Shown piece after piece: positions 50,101-62,100 of a stretch of DNA of 64,000 nt. The notes below the pieces were generated by a model. It saw only the letters and a program-made list of their open reading frames with translations, was not told where the DNA came from and did not search any database. Made by a program: the position numbers and the translations under genes. Numbering within the stretch: position 1 is the stretch's first letter; each line of letters begins with the position of its first letter. The DNA comes from Parus major (lineage: Eukaryota; Chordata; Aves; Passeriformes; Paridae): positions 4,640,987 through 4,704,986 of the forward strand of contig NC_031797.1 in NCBI RefSeq assembly GCF_001522545.3. Direction: 5' to 3'.

Positions 50101-53100
50101 AAATTTTTTTTTAAATGTAATGAACTTACCAAAGGTCTCTGAGTGTTAAATAAAAAGTGAAAAAAAAAGAAAAGAAAAGCTTGTTATAGCCAGTTATTTA
50201 GAAAACAGAAGACACACACAAGACACAAAAGGTTTTAGTGTTTGAGTGCTGAGGAAGGTGGCTGAAGGCTGCCTCCTGTGTTCCCCCTAGATGGCAGCTG
50301 AGCAGAGGACACTGGCTTTGCCTTCTGCTTTAAACGTCCCATGATAAGCAGAAAAATCCATTTTTCCAAGGCCACTTAAACTCCTGTCCAGGCTGGATCT
50401 CTAAGGCTGAGGTGTTCATGATGTCTAAGGGAAGCAGGAGCCCAGACAGAGCTTCTTCCCATTCTCCTCTGCCTGACAGCTCTGCACTCTGCCCAAACCC
50501 CCAGGCATTAAGAGATTTCCAACTGCTTGGAAACTTTATCTGGAAATTTTATCAATATTATCTGGAGCCAGAAAGGGGAAGCAGAAACATCCCATAGAGA
50601 AAAAGCACTGTGGTTAATGATGTATCAGCCCTGCCTTGATTAGAGTGAAGACCCACATTCCAAATGGGTTCCTGGGATGATGGGAATATAATGACCATGC
50701 TCTCGGAGGTCTGTTTATATTGCCAGCCAAACATTCAGATTTAACACAAATGAGAACCAAATCCAGGCCCAGAACCTGGCCTCACAGAGCTCCTTGTCTG
50801 ACATTTCACTTGCTCCTTTTAATGAGCTCGTTTGTGTATTTGCCACTAACTCACATATTGATCAAAATGCAGTTGTGAACACCCCCTGTCCCCCAGCAGC
50901 AGGGCTGTTATCCTGATGGCTTCATGGCCAGGGGAAAGCTGGGTGTCTGTCCCCTCCTGCTGCTCCCAGTGTCCAGCCTGGGCACTCACAGGGATCCAGG
51001 GGTGCTCTGGGCACCCTCACAGGGAGAATTTCTTCCTGGATCTTCCTAAACCTGTTAGCACAAAGTGCAGCTGTGATGTAGCTGCTCCTCCCTGCTGGCT
51101 GGCTGAGCTCCCCAGGGATCCTGCTGGGGTCCCCCTGGAGACCCTGAGCCCCTCAGCAGTGTCCTGGAGCAGCCCCAGTGCCCTGATGTGTGCTGGTGCC
51201 ACCCTTCACAGCACAGCCTGCTTTCTGGAAAGATGAATGTATGAAATTAAGATCTGACCTTAGCAACTCAAACAGGCCTCGCTCACAATCCCAACTCGAG
51301 CTGCCTGGGCCTCCAGACCCTTCCACAGACACAAGTGCTGGCACACTACACACTGAGGATCCTAATGTTAATATTTTGCACCTTTGCAGAACATGCAAGG
51401 TTTGGAAGGCCACGAAAGGAGATGAAATTGGAGAACTGGGAAGTCCTGACTGCCCAAGGATCTGCACTCCCTGACACACAGGCTACAGGTTTGTGCCCTG
51501 AAGACAACAGGGATGCTTGAGGATTCTACCAGTTTACTAATTTAAAGCAGCTGTAAATGAGATTAAATCTCAGCAGGTATCTTCTATTTATCAGAAGGGT
51601 CAAGGGTTCACTCTGAGGTTAATAAATTCACTGGAATAAAAAGGAAGCACTCAGGTGGCTTCAAGGAAAACACCAGATCAAACTGAGCTAAAGAGTAAAG
51701 GCATTCTAGCAAGATGATGAATGTATTAAAAATAATCTGCCTGTGCATTACTCACACTTCAGATCATGGTCACAGAGCATGATATAATTCTAGTTTACTT
51801 CTCATTATTTATGCTGAGTGATTTTTTTTATTTGCATTTGCCTCAGCTGTTATGATAAAACAGGGAGGTCAATCTCATCTGCGTTCGTGGGATTCAACAA
51901 GCCATTCTAATTCAACAAAGCAGTTTAAGGATCTGCTTGTAACTTTGCTTCACTGAACAAGGAGGCATTTATGCAGGTGTGTAAAAGCTACATTAAACTG
52001 GAGCTATGCTGGAGCTTTTCCACTGGTGGCCCACAGAACTAAAAACTTTTATGTAGAATCATCGAGCAAGAGAAAAACCAGGTGTTTCCATGCCTTGCTG
52101 TCCAGATCCAGCAGGACAGAGTCAGAAGTGATTTCTCCAGGGCCAGCAGAGATCTGGGCAGGAGCAGTTGCTGATCACTTCACTGGAGAACTTGTGAAAG
52201 GTCTCATATGAACAAATCAACTCCAGCTGCCTCACCAAAGCCTCTGCTTTCCCTCTGCTTACAACAATGCCTTTCTTTTGCCAAAGAATGCTGAAAAATG
52301 AACCATGGACACCTTTCCTCTAGGCTGGGTCAAAGCAGTCAGCCCCAGTAGTTTGTGAAAAGGATTATTTCTTGGGTTAGTTTTTGTCAAAAGGTAGAAC
52401 TTGCAAAACTTGTTTCATTTTTGCAGCTATCAATGGAAGTATTTTATCAGCAGTACTCAGCAATAAATCCACCTATGCCCTCCTTGCACAGACTCTCACA
52501 CAGAGAACTGGCAGATTTAACAAGTACAAAACCAGCTCCTGAAACGTGAATATTAAGAGATGTCACGTTGCCACACACACAAAACAGCAAACAGAAAACA
52601 AACAAGAGAGACAGATGGACAAGCAGATGGGGAAATATGGAAAACTGACAAGAGCCACGGAGCTGGGGTACATCTGTTGGTGGAGATGGACTCCATGGGC
52701 AGAGGCAGCGAGGGGTCACTCCAGAACATTCCAAGTGCTCTCCAGCGATGGCTGCAGGGATGTGATGCTGGGGACATCCTGCACGAGCTGTTCTTCAACA
52801 CCAGCTTTGACAGGCTCTGATTTCACCATCGTGCTTGACAGCAAGAGGCTGCCTGAGCACGGAGCCTGCAGCAGGTGTGTGTGGCCTAGGAAGACGTGAC
52901 TGCCAGGGTGGTTCTTCCTTCCAGTTCTTGCTCTGAGGAACAAACCCTCAGCCCCCATCCCTGGAGTCTCCCCGAGCTCAAGAGTACCGTGGTCCAGGGA
53001 ACTTGTCTGGCTGGGTGCCAGCTTCCCTGTTGTCATTCCCTTCATGTCAACTGAGCAGCAGAGAAGACCAGGAGGGCTAAAAGTGGAAACTCCAACTGCT

Positions 53101-56100
53101 CTTGGTGTAAAAACCAAGAAAACTCGAATGCCCCAATCCACAGCAGTGGAGCCTGCATCTATCAGCCCTCTCCTCTGCTCCAGGCCCCTCTGAGCAGTCT
53201 CCTCGTGTCTCTATTTGCTCTCAACTCCTCCAGTCTCAGCCCCAGCCCTTACCTGATCTCAGCTGTTTTATCCTGCCGTTGCTGGCGCTGGGGTCCACGG
53301 GCAGGAAATCCTTGAACCAGGTGATCTCGGGGTCGGGGTTCCCGCTGGCCGCACACAGCATCGTGGCCGTCCGCGTCCGCTCCACCACCTTCAGCTGCGG
53401 CCCCATGTCAATGTTGGGGAAGCCAGGAGGTAACTGGTCCTCTGGGGGTGGAGAACAAAGGGAAAGGCTTCAGCAGGGGCCAGGGCTCCGTGGAACACCC
53501 CGAGGAAAGCATCAGGCAGACACTGCCCTGTGCAATGCAAGTTCAGACACCGAGTGCTCCAAGATGGAAAACACGTGACTCAGGAAGATTCACCAGCTTG
53601 TCCATTTGGTGTGACTGTTTCAATGGCCCAAGATTCTACATTCAAATGCAATCTTTTAAAACCCTTTGTGGGATAGCAGAATAGAATTAGAGAATCATTA
53701 AGGTTGGAAAGCACCTCCCAGATCCCCAGTCCACCTGCCCATTAAACCATGTCCTCGAGTGCCACATCAAATCACTTTTTGAACATGTCCAGGGATGGTG
53801 ACTCCACCAAGCAGGCTGTTCTATGATTATTCACTCTTTTAGTGAAGAAATTTTTCCTGCTATCCAACCTGAACAATTTGGAGCAACTTGAGGCCATTTC
53901 CCCTTGTGCCATCACGTGGGAGCAGAGACCAGCCCACAGCTGCCAGGGAGCTGCAGGAGTGAGAAGCTCCCTCCCGAGGCCCTTTCCTCCAGGCTGAGCC
54001 CCCCAGCTCCCTCTCCTGCTCCCCACAGTTTGTGCTCGAGTCAGAGTTTCTCCATGGGAGCTGTGCCAGGTCAGGGGCTGGCACTGGTGGGTTTGCAGAG
54101 GCTGTGTGAGATCCCTGCACAGAACACTCTCAGCAGTCACAGGTAAAAGGAAGGGCTCACCTTCCCCCTCCAGAGCTCACAGTACAAAACACACTGCACA
54201 AGAGAAATAATGGAAGAACCCACGTGGAAAGGGCTGTCAAACACAGTGGGACTGGGAGAGAAAGGAGAGGAAAATCTCCTCCTTCAGCAGCAGTGACCAG
54301 AGGGGACACAACAACAACAATATGCCAAGTGCTGTCAGCCAGGCTGTGATTTCTAGATTTATTAATTCCGAGTGCTGCTGCCCTCCAAGAACAGTGGCAC
54401 CAGCACCCAGCAGAGAGGCTCAGCTGAGCTTCAACTGAGCTTCCTCTTCCTCTCAATCCTGCTTTTGCCTTCACTAATGAGGGTGAGGAGGGCAATCCCA
54501 ACAATGCTGACTAATTTGTGGTAACTCCTACAAAACCCCAGCGCTTCCCCAATAACATCTGACACAGCCCCTCGCTCCCGTGGGATGGGGAGAGCTGCCT
54601 GCCACAGAACAAGCCCCAGGGAGGTGTCTGGGGGAGGGCAGCTTGGAAGGAGGATGCCAGCAGCATCCAGGGTGGGATCTGGGAGGGATCCTCTGCCATC
54701 TCCAATGAGCCGTGTCAGGGAATCACAGCCTTGGGAGTCTGTGGCATGGAATCCATCCCAAAAGCAGGTGAGGGAACAGCAGGGAAATAATGCAGGGAAT
54801 TAAAAAAAGGTGGGATTGTTAAAAAAGGAACATCCATCACAAGCAGCCCCCCACTGACACTGATGGGAGCTCTGACAGTGGCACTGAGATGGGGCTGGCC
54901 TTGGCTGGGAGCCGTCCTGCAAACACACCCAGAGCTCGTTTCCTAAGGCTGGCACACCATGGGTAAAGGGGAATGGAGCCAAATACAAATGGCAGAACCC
55001 AGAGACAGCAGGACAAGGGAGAAATACTTGGTGTGGTGGCTGCTTCTTCAGAATCCCAGGATGGTTAAGGCTGGAAGGGACCTCAGAGCCCACCCAGTTC
55101 CACCCCAGCCATGGCAAGGACACCTTCCCCTGTCCCAGGAGCTCCAGCCCCAGTGTCCAGCCTGGCCTTGGGCACTGCAGGGATCCAGGGACAGCCCCAG
55201 CTGCTCTGGGCACCTGTGCCAGGGCCTCACCCCCTCCCAGGGAGGAATTTCTTCCTGGGATCTTTCAGGTTAAAGCCATTTTGGTGCATCTGAAGCATCT
55301 CTAAAACAGAATTTTGTACTGTAAATTGGAGCTGTTCACACACATCTTTAACTAGAGACTGCTCCAGCCCTCTGAGCTCCCTGGGCTGTGCTGGGGCACT
55401 GCAGGACCCCCCAGGCCCTGTATTCCTGCAGCACCCCAGGCCCCCAGGAGTGATGTCAGGCCAGCACAGGGGCTCTGGGAATTGCTGTGCCTGTGCAGAG
55501 CTTTCAGCCAGGCTTTAATGGTCCTCCCTCCCCTCCTCTCTCAGCAGTGGGAGGGTGAGGAGCCAGAGCCGCATTGGCTGCAGATGACATCACTATTGAT
55601 CCCTGCTTTTATCCTGCTCCCTGGTGATGCTGCTCCACCTGCCTCCAGCCCTGCCCCTTCCTTCCATCAGGCAATTAATCCACAGAGGGAATAACCTGAG
55701 CCTGCTGGGATGTGTGTGCACATGTGTGTGTGTGTGTGTGTGTGTGTGCTGGGGGAGGCCGGCTACAACCATTATTACCAAGTGTTTCTAATTAAACAAA
55801 AATGTTAATCTTGCAGCACAATGTGCAGAATTCCTCTGAGTTTAATTAAAACAACTGCGACGAGAGGCGTGATCAGATTTGAGGATCAGCTGAGCAGAGG
55901 AAGCATCTCTGCACATCACAGACTGCTCCAAGTGCTCAGATTTCCTTCCTGCCAGGGAAGTCAAACTCCTCCATCCCCAGCAGCTGGGTTCCCTGTAAGG
56001 AAGCAATTACAAGCTCATTGCAATCCCCACAAGACTGGCACACGCCTGCCCTGCCACCCTCCCCACCCCAGCCCTGTCCCGGATAAACCAGGAATGGTTC

Positions 56101-59100
56101 AGGTTGTGAATTCTCTTTCTGAAAGCAGCTCAGGCAACTGCAGGAACAAAAGAACCAGGAACAAGCTGGAGATGCTTCAAGGGCACATCTGGGCAGCTGC
56201 TGCTGCTGGAATCGTGCTGGCTGACGCAGACAAAGCTTTTCCTGAGGTGCCACAGAAAGGAGCATCCCAGCACCTCGTTCATCCCTGCCTCAGACCCAGC
56301 TCCTCACAGCCCCCTGAGCTGCTGGATCACCTCAAGGCCTCTCTGAGCAAAGGAGGCTGAGAAAGAACAGGGAGGAGAGATGGAGAGAGGCAGGGGAAGA
56401 GAGAGGAGCACTTCAGCTGTCATTTATAATAAATGCTGCCCAGGGATGTGCCTGGGCCCACACACGGCGAGGGTCCCCAGCCCCAGCCAGGGGACAGGGC
56501 TGCTCTGTCCCCTTGGCACTCTGGAAGGTGGCAGCTCTGGGTTTAGCTAATTAGCTGTGCTGGAAATGAGGATGATTAAGGAAGATAAAGCGGGTGTTGC
56601 TGCTGCTCCTCTCCCCGCAGGGTGTACACAGTTGTTTAATAATTCAGAGGAGGAGGGTGTGAGCGTGAGCAGCCGTGCCACGGAGTCGCTGCAGAAAGCC
56701 TCCAGGATGCTCTGAAGGGAACAGGAGGAGGGATTTTTCACTCTGCTCTGGAGATGTGGATGCTGGCTGGTCTCTACAGTCAACTGTCCTCATTCAGGGT
56801 GGAAGAAGCAGGAACATCCAGAGATGGAGCAGCTCAAGTGACACAGATTTTAATCAGGATCAAAATCAAAATCCAGCACTCTTGAACCCATCCCTGTTCC
56901 TTTCATTATGTTTATGAACACTTGAGCTGCCCTCTCCCCAGGTACCCTGGCACTTTGTGCCTTGTGAAATGACATCAACAAGTTATTTCCACCCAAGTGT
57001 CTGTACCTGTGTCTCAGCTCTGTCCCTGCCCAGCCAAAGCCCATTTTAATGCAGGGAGGAGTCTCAGTAATGTGCTCTGTCTGTTGATTCCATCTCATGG
57101 AGCTGAAAATTTCACTATGGAAACAGGAACAGCCTGACAATGTCATTAGAATTTCTGGGTTTGCAGGCAGTAAATGCCCTCAGATATGTGTGCTGCACCC
57201 CAAAGCAGTGCAGGTAATGCCTGTGTTCCCTCCACCAATGTGTCCCCACGTACCCTCCTTCTACAGGCAGTTAAAATGACTTTGATGTTATTCAGAAGCT
57301 ACAGAATTAATCTGCTGTCAATGTCACCCAATTTTCAGGTCACTACAAGAAAAGCAAAACAAGTCAAGTCTGAAGAAAGACTGCCAGGAGTTTTCCAAAT
57401 GGCAAGGTAACATTTCAGAGGGGGCAGCTTCCCTTTCCATGTGCTCCCGTGGGACTCTGCTCAGCATCCAGAGCTGCTTCTTGTTTACCTTTGGTGATTT
57501 AAAGCCAACAATTACAAAAAAAACCCAACAAACCACAGGGATCTTGCTAGAACTTTACACATTCCCACACCAGATGTGCTTTTGGAGTAGGAAGTGTGTG
57601 AGGGAGATTTCAGGCTGGAATTGTTAAGGAAATGTCTGAATACTTCATGAAAGGAAACCAAGAGGGAAACACTAGAAGCTGTGAAAGCCTGTGCATGGCA
57701 GCCCCAGTGACAGTCCAGGAGGGAGCCCCTTCTCCCCCGTGCTCTGGAGTGCAGCAATCCCAGGAACAGACAGCCCTGCACCAGATTCTGCCCCCAGCAC
57801 TGCACTGGACTCATCTCTTGTTTCTGTGCTGCATTTACTAAGGACCCCCAAGAATTCCCTCCACCAGCTCCCACAGAGCAAAGGACAGAGCCAGTCTGGT
57901 CCCTGTTTGAGACCCAGCTCCTGCCTCCCGTGGCTGAGCAGGGTCCCTGCCCCCTGAGCACACCCAGCTCTGGCAGCACAGGAAAGCCTCCACAGCCCCA
58001 GAATCCCCCTCAGGCTACCAAAGGTGTGGAGGGAAAGGATAATCTGTTCACAGGAAGTAATAATATTCATCATAATATAGACAGAGATGATAGAAATATA
58101 AATGCAGACACAGATAAAATTCCAGGATGGTTTGGAAGGGACCTTAAAGCCCATCTCATTCCACCCCTGCCATGGCAGGGACACCTTCCACTGTCCCAGG
58201 CTGCTCCAAGTCCTGTCCAACCTGACCTGGGACCCTCCCAGGGATGGGGAGTCTGTCTACATCTATCCCAAGAGATACAGATATAGACATAAATATCTTT
58301 TTTTGGGAGTGAGCAGCTTAGAGAATCTACACCAACTGGGGGCTGGGGTGTCTGTGTTAACTACCTTCCTTCCCACCTAAGTTACAGCAAAAAACAACAG
58401 CAGCTGGAGTCAAAAACAACTGGAAAATGCTTCCCAAATGCACTTTCTCTGAGCCCTGCAGGAGTCAGGTTTGCAGGCACTCTGTCTAGCCAGCTGTGGA
58501 AAGAACAGCCAGTCTCCCCAGCCCTACCAAACTGGGGTCCCTGGAGAAGCAGAGCAGGAAGGACAAACAAGCCAGCAGAGCTGGTGTGAAGGGACTGAGT
58601 GAGTTGAACAGTGTCCATCACAGCTCTGCTTCTCAGAAGCTCCCCAAGGTTCCCTCTCCTGCAGTTTCCTGTTTTCAAGTGAAGGCATGTGGGTTTCTAC
58701 CAGGGTCTGCTCCAGGAGTAATCATCTGCACAAGCAAGAGGGGTTTTTGCTCAATCCCTTCAGCAGCTGCAGCTAGTAGGGAAGAATGTATTGTTTTCTC
58801 TTTTGAAAGAGGAAATGTTTTCTGTGTTATTTGCTGCTGGGAGACTGCACTGGTGTTGGGGAAATGCTGCAATGCAGGAAGGTACCCCCAGGTATGTGTG
58901 GGATCACAGCTGCACTGCTACCCCAGAGCCCCCCGTGCAGTTTGCAGCAGCTGGGCCCAGGTTTCCACTCTCCTGAGTGTGCCAAGGTAGCAGGTTCTGC
59001 AAATGACAGCTCCCATCCATCTCCAGGCTGTGGAGCAGCCCCCTCTCTCTGCTCAGCATCAGTTCTGCAAAGCAGAGCAGAGACAGAGGAGGAGGCTGAG

Positions 59101-62100
59101 CAGGGAGAGAAAAGACAAACAGGAGAGTGGGTGAGTGCAGAAGAGGGGAGGAACAGGAGAGGAGTAGATGCCAACATGCTCACTTTGTCATTGTGCAGAT
59201 CAGTGCATTTGGCTTGGTGCTTTTAATTTTCCCAGCACTTAAAAAGGCAGGCAAAGAGGAGACAAACTCTGCTGTGTGAGAGCTAAGGGGTGATGAAGGA
59301 TGGAAACACCTCAAGCTGTGCCAGGGGAGGCTCAGGTGGGACATCAGGAGGAATTTCTCCATGGAAGGGTGGTCAGGCCCTGGCAGGGGCTGCCCAGGGA
59401 GGTTTGGAGTCCTCATCCCTGAAAGTGCCCAAGGAACAACTGGACATGGCCCTCAGTGCTCTGGGTGGGGGAGGAGGTGGGGATGGACCCCAGGCTGGAC
59501 TGGGTGACCCTGGAGGTCATTCCAGCCTTGGTGACTCAGAGATGCAGAGATCCCACACTGCAGCTCACTCTTGGTGGCCAGTGCATTAAAACCACGGAAG
59601 GCAGAGGGAGGAGAGCCCTCCCTTGCCACTGCCTGTAGCTAAATTCAAGGGGTACAAACTTTGCCTATGACTGCAGGGGCCCTTCTCCCAGGCTGTCACA
59701 GCTCCAAGGGAATTCATGGGAATAAGTGTGAAGAATAAGGCTCCCACCCTCTGGGATAACCAGAGTTAGACACACTCCTGTCATACAGCGCTGTTCCCAG
59801 CTCCTGACAGCTCCATCCCACCACGTTCCTCCAACAGAAGGTTAAATGCCAAGCCAGGCACAGGAGCTGCACACACATCTAAGTCACCTACACAAATCTG
59901 TCAGGCATGACTGGACCACGGGCCCCCACGCTCCCAGGCAGCCAAAATCCTGACAGCACAGAGCCCACAGCAGGGATATTCCCAGCTAAAGAGGGAGGCT
60001 GGGGGCTTTGCCATGTGCCCTTCATGTCTGGTGTTCATTCCCTGCTGCACACTGGGGAGTCACACACCAATTCTGCTCTGCACCATGAAGGATGTGCTCG
60101 CTGCCTGCTCAAACAAAAGGATTTAAGCTGCTCCCACAGGGAACACTGGAACTGCTGAAGGAAAAGCAACTGGTCCATAGGCACAGCTACCCCTTGGCCC
60201 TGTGGGGCTCCTGCCTGGAGCTCCTAGAATTGTTCTTAGTCCTGTTCACTGCAGAGAGAAGGCCTTTTTACTGCTGCTGCTGCTGTTCAAACACCCATGG
60301 CTTCATCCACAGCCATGAATTCCCCTTGGGAGCTCTCAGGCAGTGATCCACCACCCCATTCCCACCAGGACCACCTGCACTGCCCTGTGGTTTGAACACA
60401 GAACATCACTGATGGGTGTTCCAAACCCTAAAATGGTTTTAGCACCCAGCCCCACTCAGTGCTTCACACAGTGATTTTAGGGATCTCCAGGGCAATAACA
60501 GCAAACATCCAGAGGCATCCAGAGCAGCAGCATATTGTTCCCTCCCCCTCATCCAGTTCAGGGAGCATATTTCAAACAGATGACATGAGGGAGGCATCCA
60601 TGTAAACATCCTCTGTAACGGGGACAAGTGGGAAAAAGAACAAGAACAAAATGGAGAATGGAATTGTTTTCTTGGAGAGTGCACAGAGCCAAGGACCTCT
60701 GGGAAAAGGGGAGAAGCCCAGAAAGGCACAAGAGGTATCCTGCACAAGGAGAAACGTTTGCATTGCTACTGAATGTGTGAAAGCCCAGGCAGATCCATAA
60801 CCACCTTAACCCCAGCCCATTAAAGTGATTCCTCAGTGAAGAATTCCTGGAGCCACATTTCTGTGTGTACAACGGGGAGCTCTTGGTGCTGTTCATAAAG
60901 CTGGGGAAGGAATTTTTGGAGGGGAGGAAGATCCTAAGAGTCGTAGGACAATTAAGGTTGGAAGGACCCCCAGCACATCATCAGTCAAACCTCAAGTGGT
61001 CCAGTTTTAGCTCTGTTTCTTACTCTCTGTTTCTTACCTCTCTGGGGTGAGAACAGCAAACAGATCTGACAGGTGAGAACAAACCAAACCAAACCCAGGA
61101 GGACTCGGTGCCTTTGCCATGAATTTTTAACAGTTTCCCCACGCAGCTGAAGGGCCCCTTCCCCCTGGGCAGGTTCTTTACCTCGGAGGACGGTGAGCTT
61201 GGCGTGGACAGTGACCTCCCCATGAGGGTTCTGAGCAACACATTCGTAAATGTTCTCGTCCCGGGGGGTCCGGAGGGGCTGGATCCGCAGAACAGCTCCT
61301 GCACTCTCATCAAACTCAATGGTCTGGGGGACAGAGACACACACAACACACACAGTCAATGTCCTTGGGCTGCTGCTTCTCAAGAGCCACCAGACACAAA
61401 CCCACTGCTGCCCCTCAGCCCCACACGTCACCAACGTCACCGAGCTCCAGGTGACAGAGGTGTCACAGCCAAACCCTGCCGGGGACACGGAGCCACCAAC
61501 CCCCCCTGGGCACCTCAAAGGCTCGGAAAGAACAGTGAAAGGGTGTGGGGTGGGCATTCAGAGCACAACTGGGGAGAAGGACAAAACACAGCAAAGAAAA
61601 CAAAATAAAAATGAACCCCTGCCTTGTTCCTCCGTCTGCAGGGGCAGCTGACACCACAAAGCTCCTCCCAGCACACAGCTGCCTGGCAGGGCTGAGTCCC
61701 ACAGCAAATTCCACAGGATGACCTCCCAGTCCTTGTTCCTCTGCTCTCATTTCTATCTAAACAATGCCAATTGCTTGGGTCTGGCTGCCAACAATTGCAG
61801 TGTTTACTCCAGACTGTCCCAGGATTAAAATGCTGAGCCATGGATGGGTACAAAAGTATGAAGGGTGAATTTACAGAGCTGAAGTACCACCAGCTTAGTT
61901 GGGATTTCTTAGGAAAGCAGGAAGTTTTATCCCAGGAAGGGAAAAACCCAACAAAATAAAATAAAAATCTTCAGTAACATAATTGAACCAAGTTCTCTCT
62001 TGCTTTGGAACAAACGCAGCTGTTGACAAGGCCAAGAGCTTGCATTTCACTCCTCCTGCTGTCAAAACTCCTCCCCTCCCAAATTTCCCTTTATTATCGG

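Larger units (their letters stand above)
45928..50129 (-). other. PTPRS: Intron between the two meA microexons (4.2 kb)
   Basis: Holds a G-rich 12-bp minisatellite with an assembly gap (46271-46858), a GTTAG-rich degenerate stretch (47830-47945), a GGA repeat (49191-49234) and a GGAATGGAGGGGACA-type array (49434-49560). No coding exon was recognised. Confidence 0.75.
53442..61181 (-). other. PTPRS: Intron between Ig1 and Ig2 (7.7 kb)
   Basis: Contains five CR1 fragments (53683-54060, 55050-55268, 58120-58250, 59285-59545, 60936-60998) and a TG dinucleotide repeat (55711-55748). The rest is single-copy in appearance, with no coding exon recognised. Confidence 0.8.
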
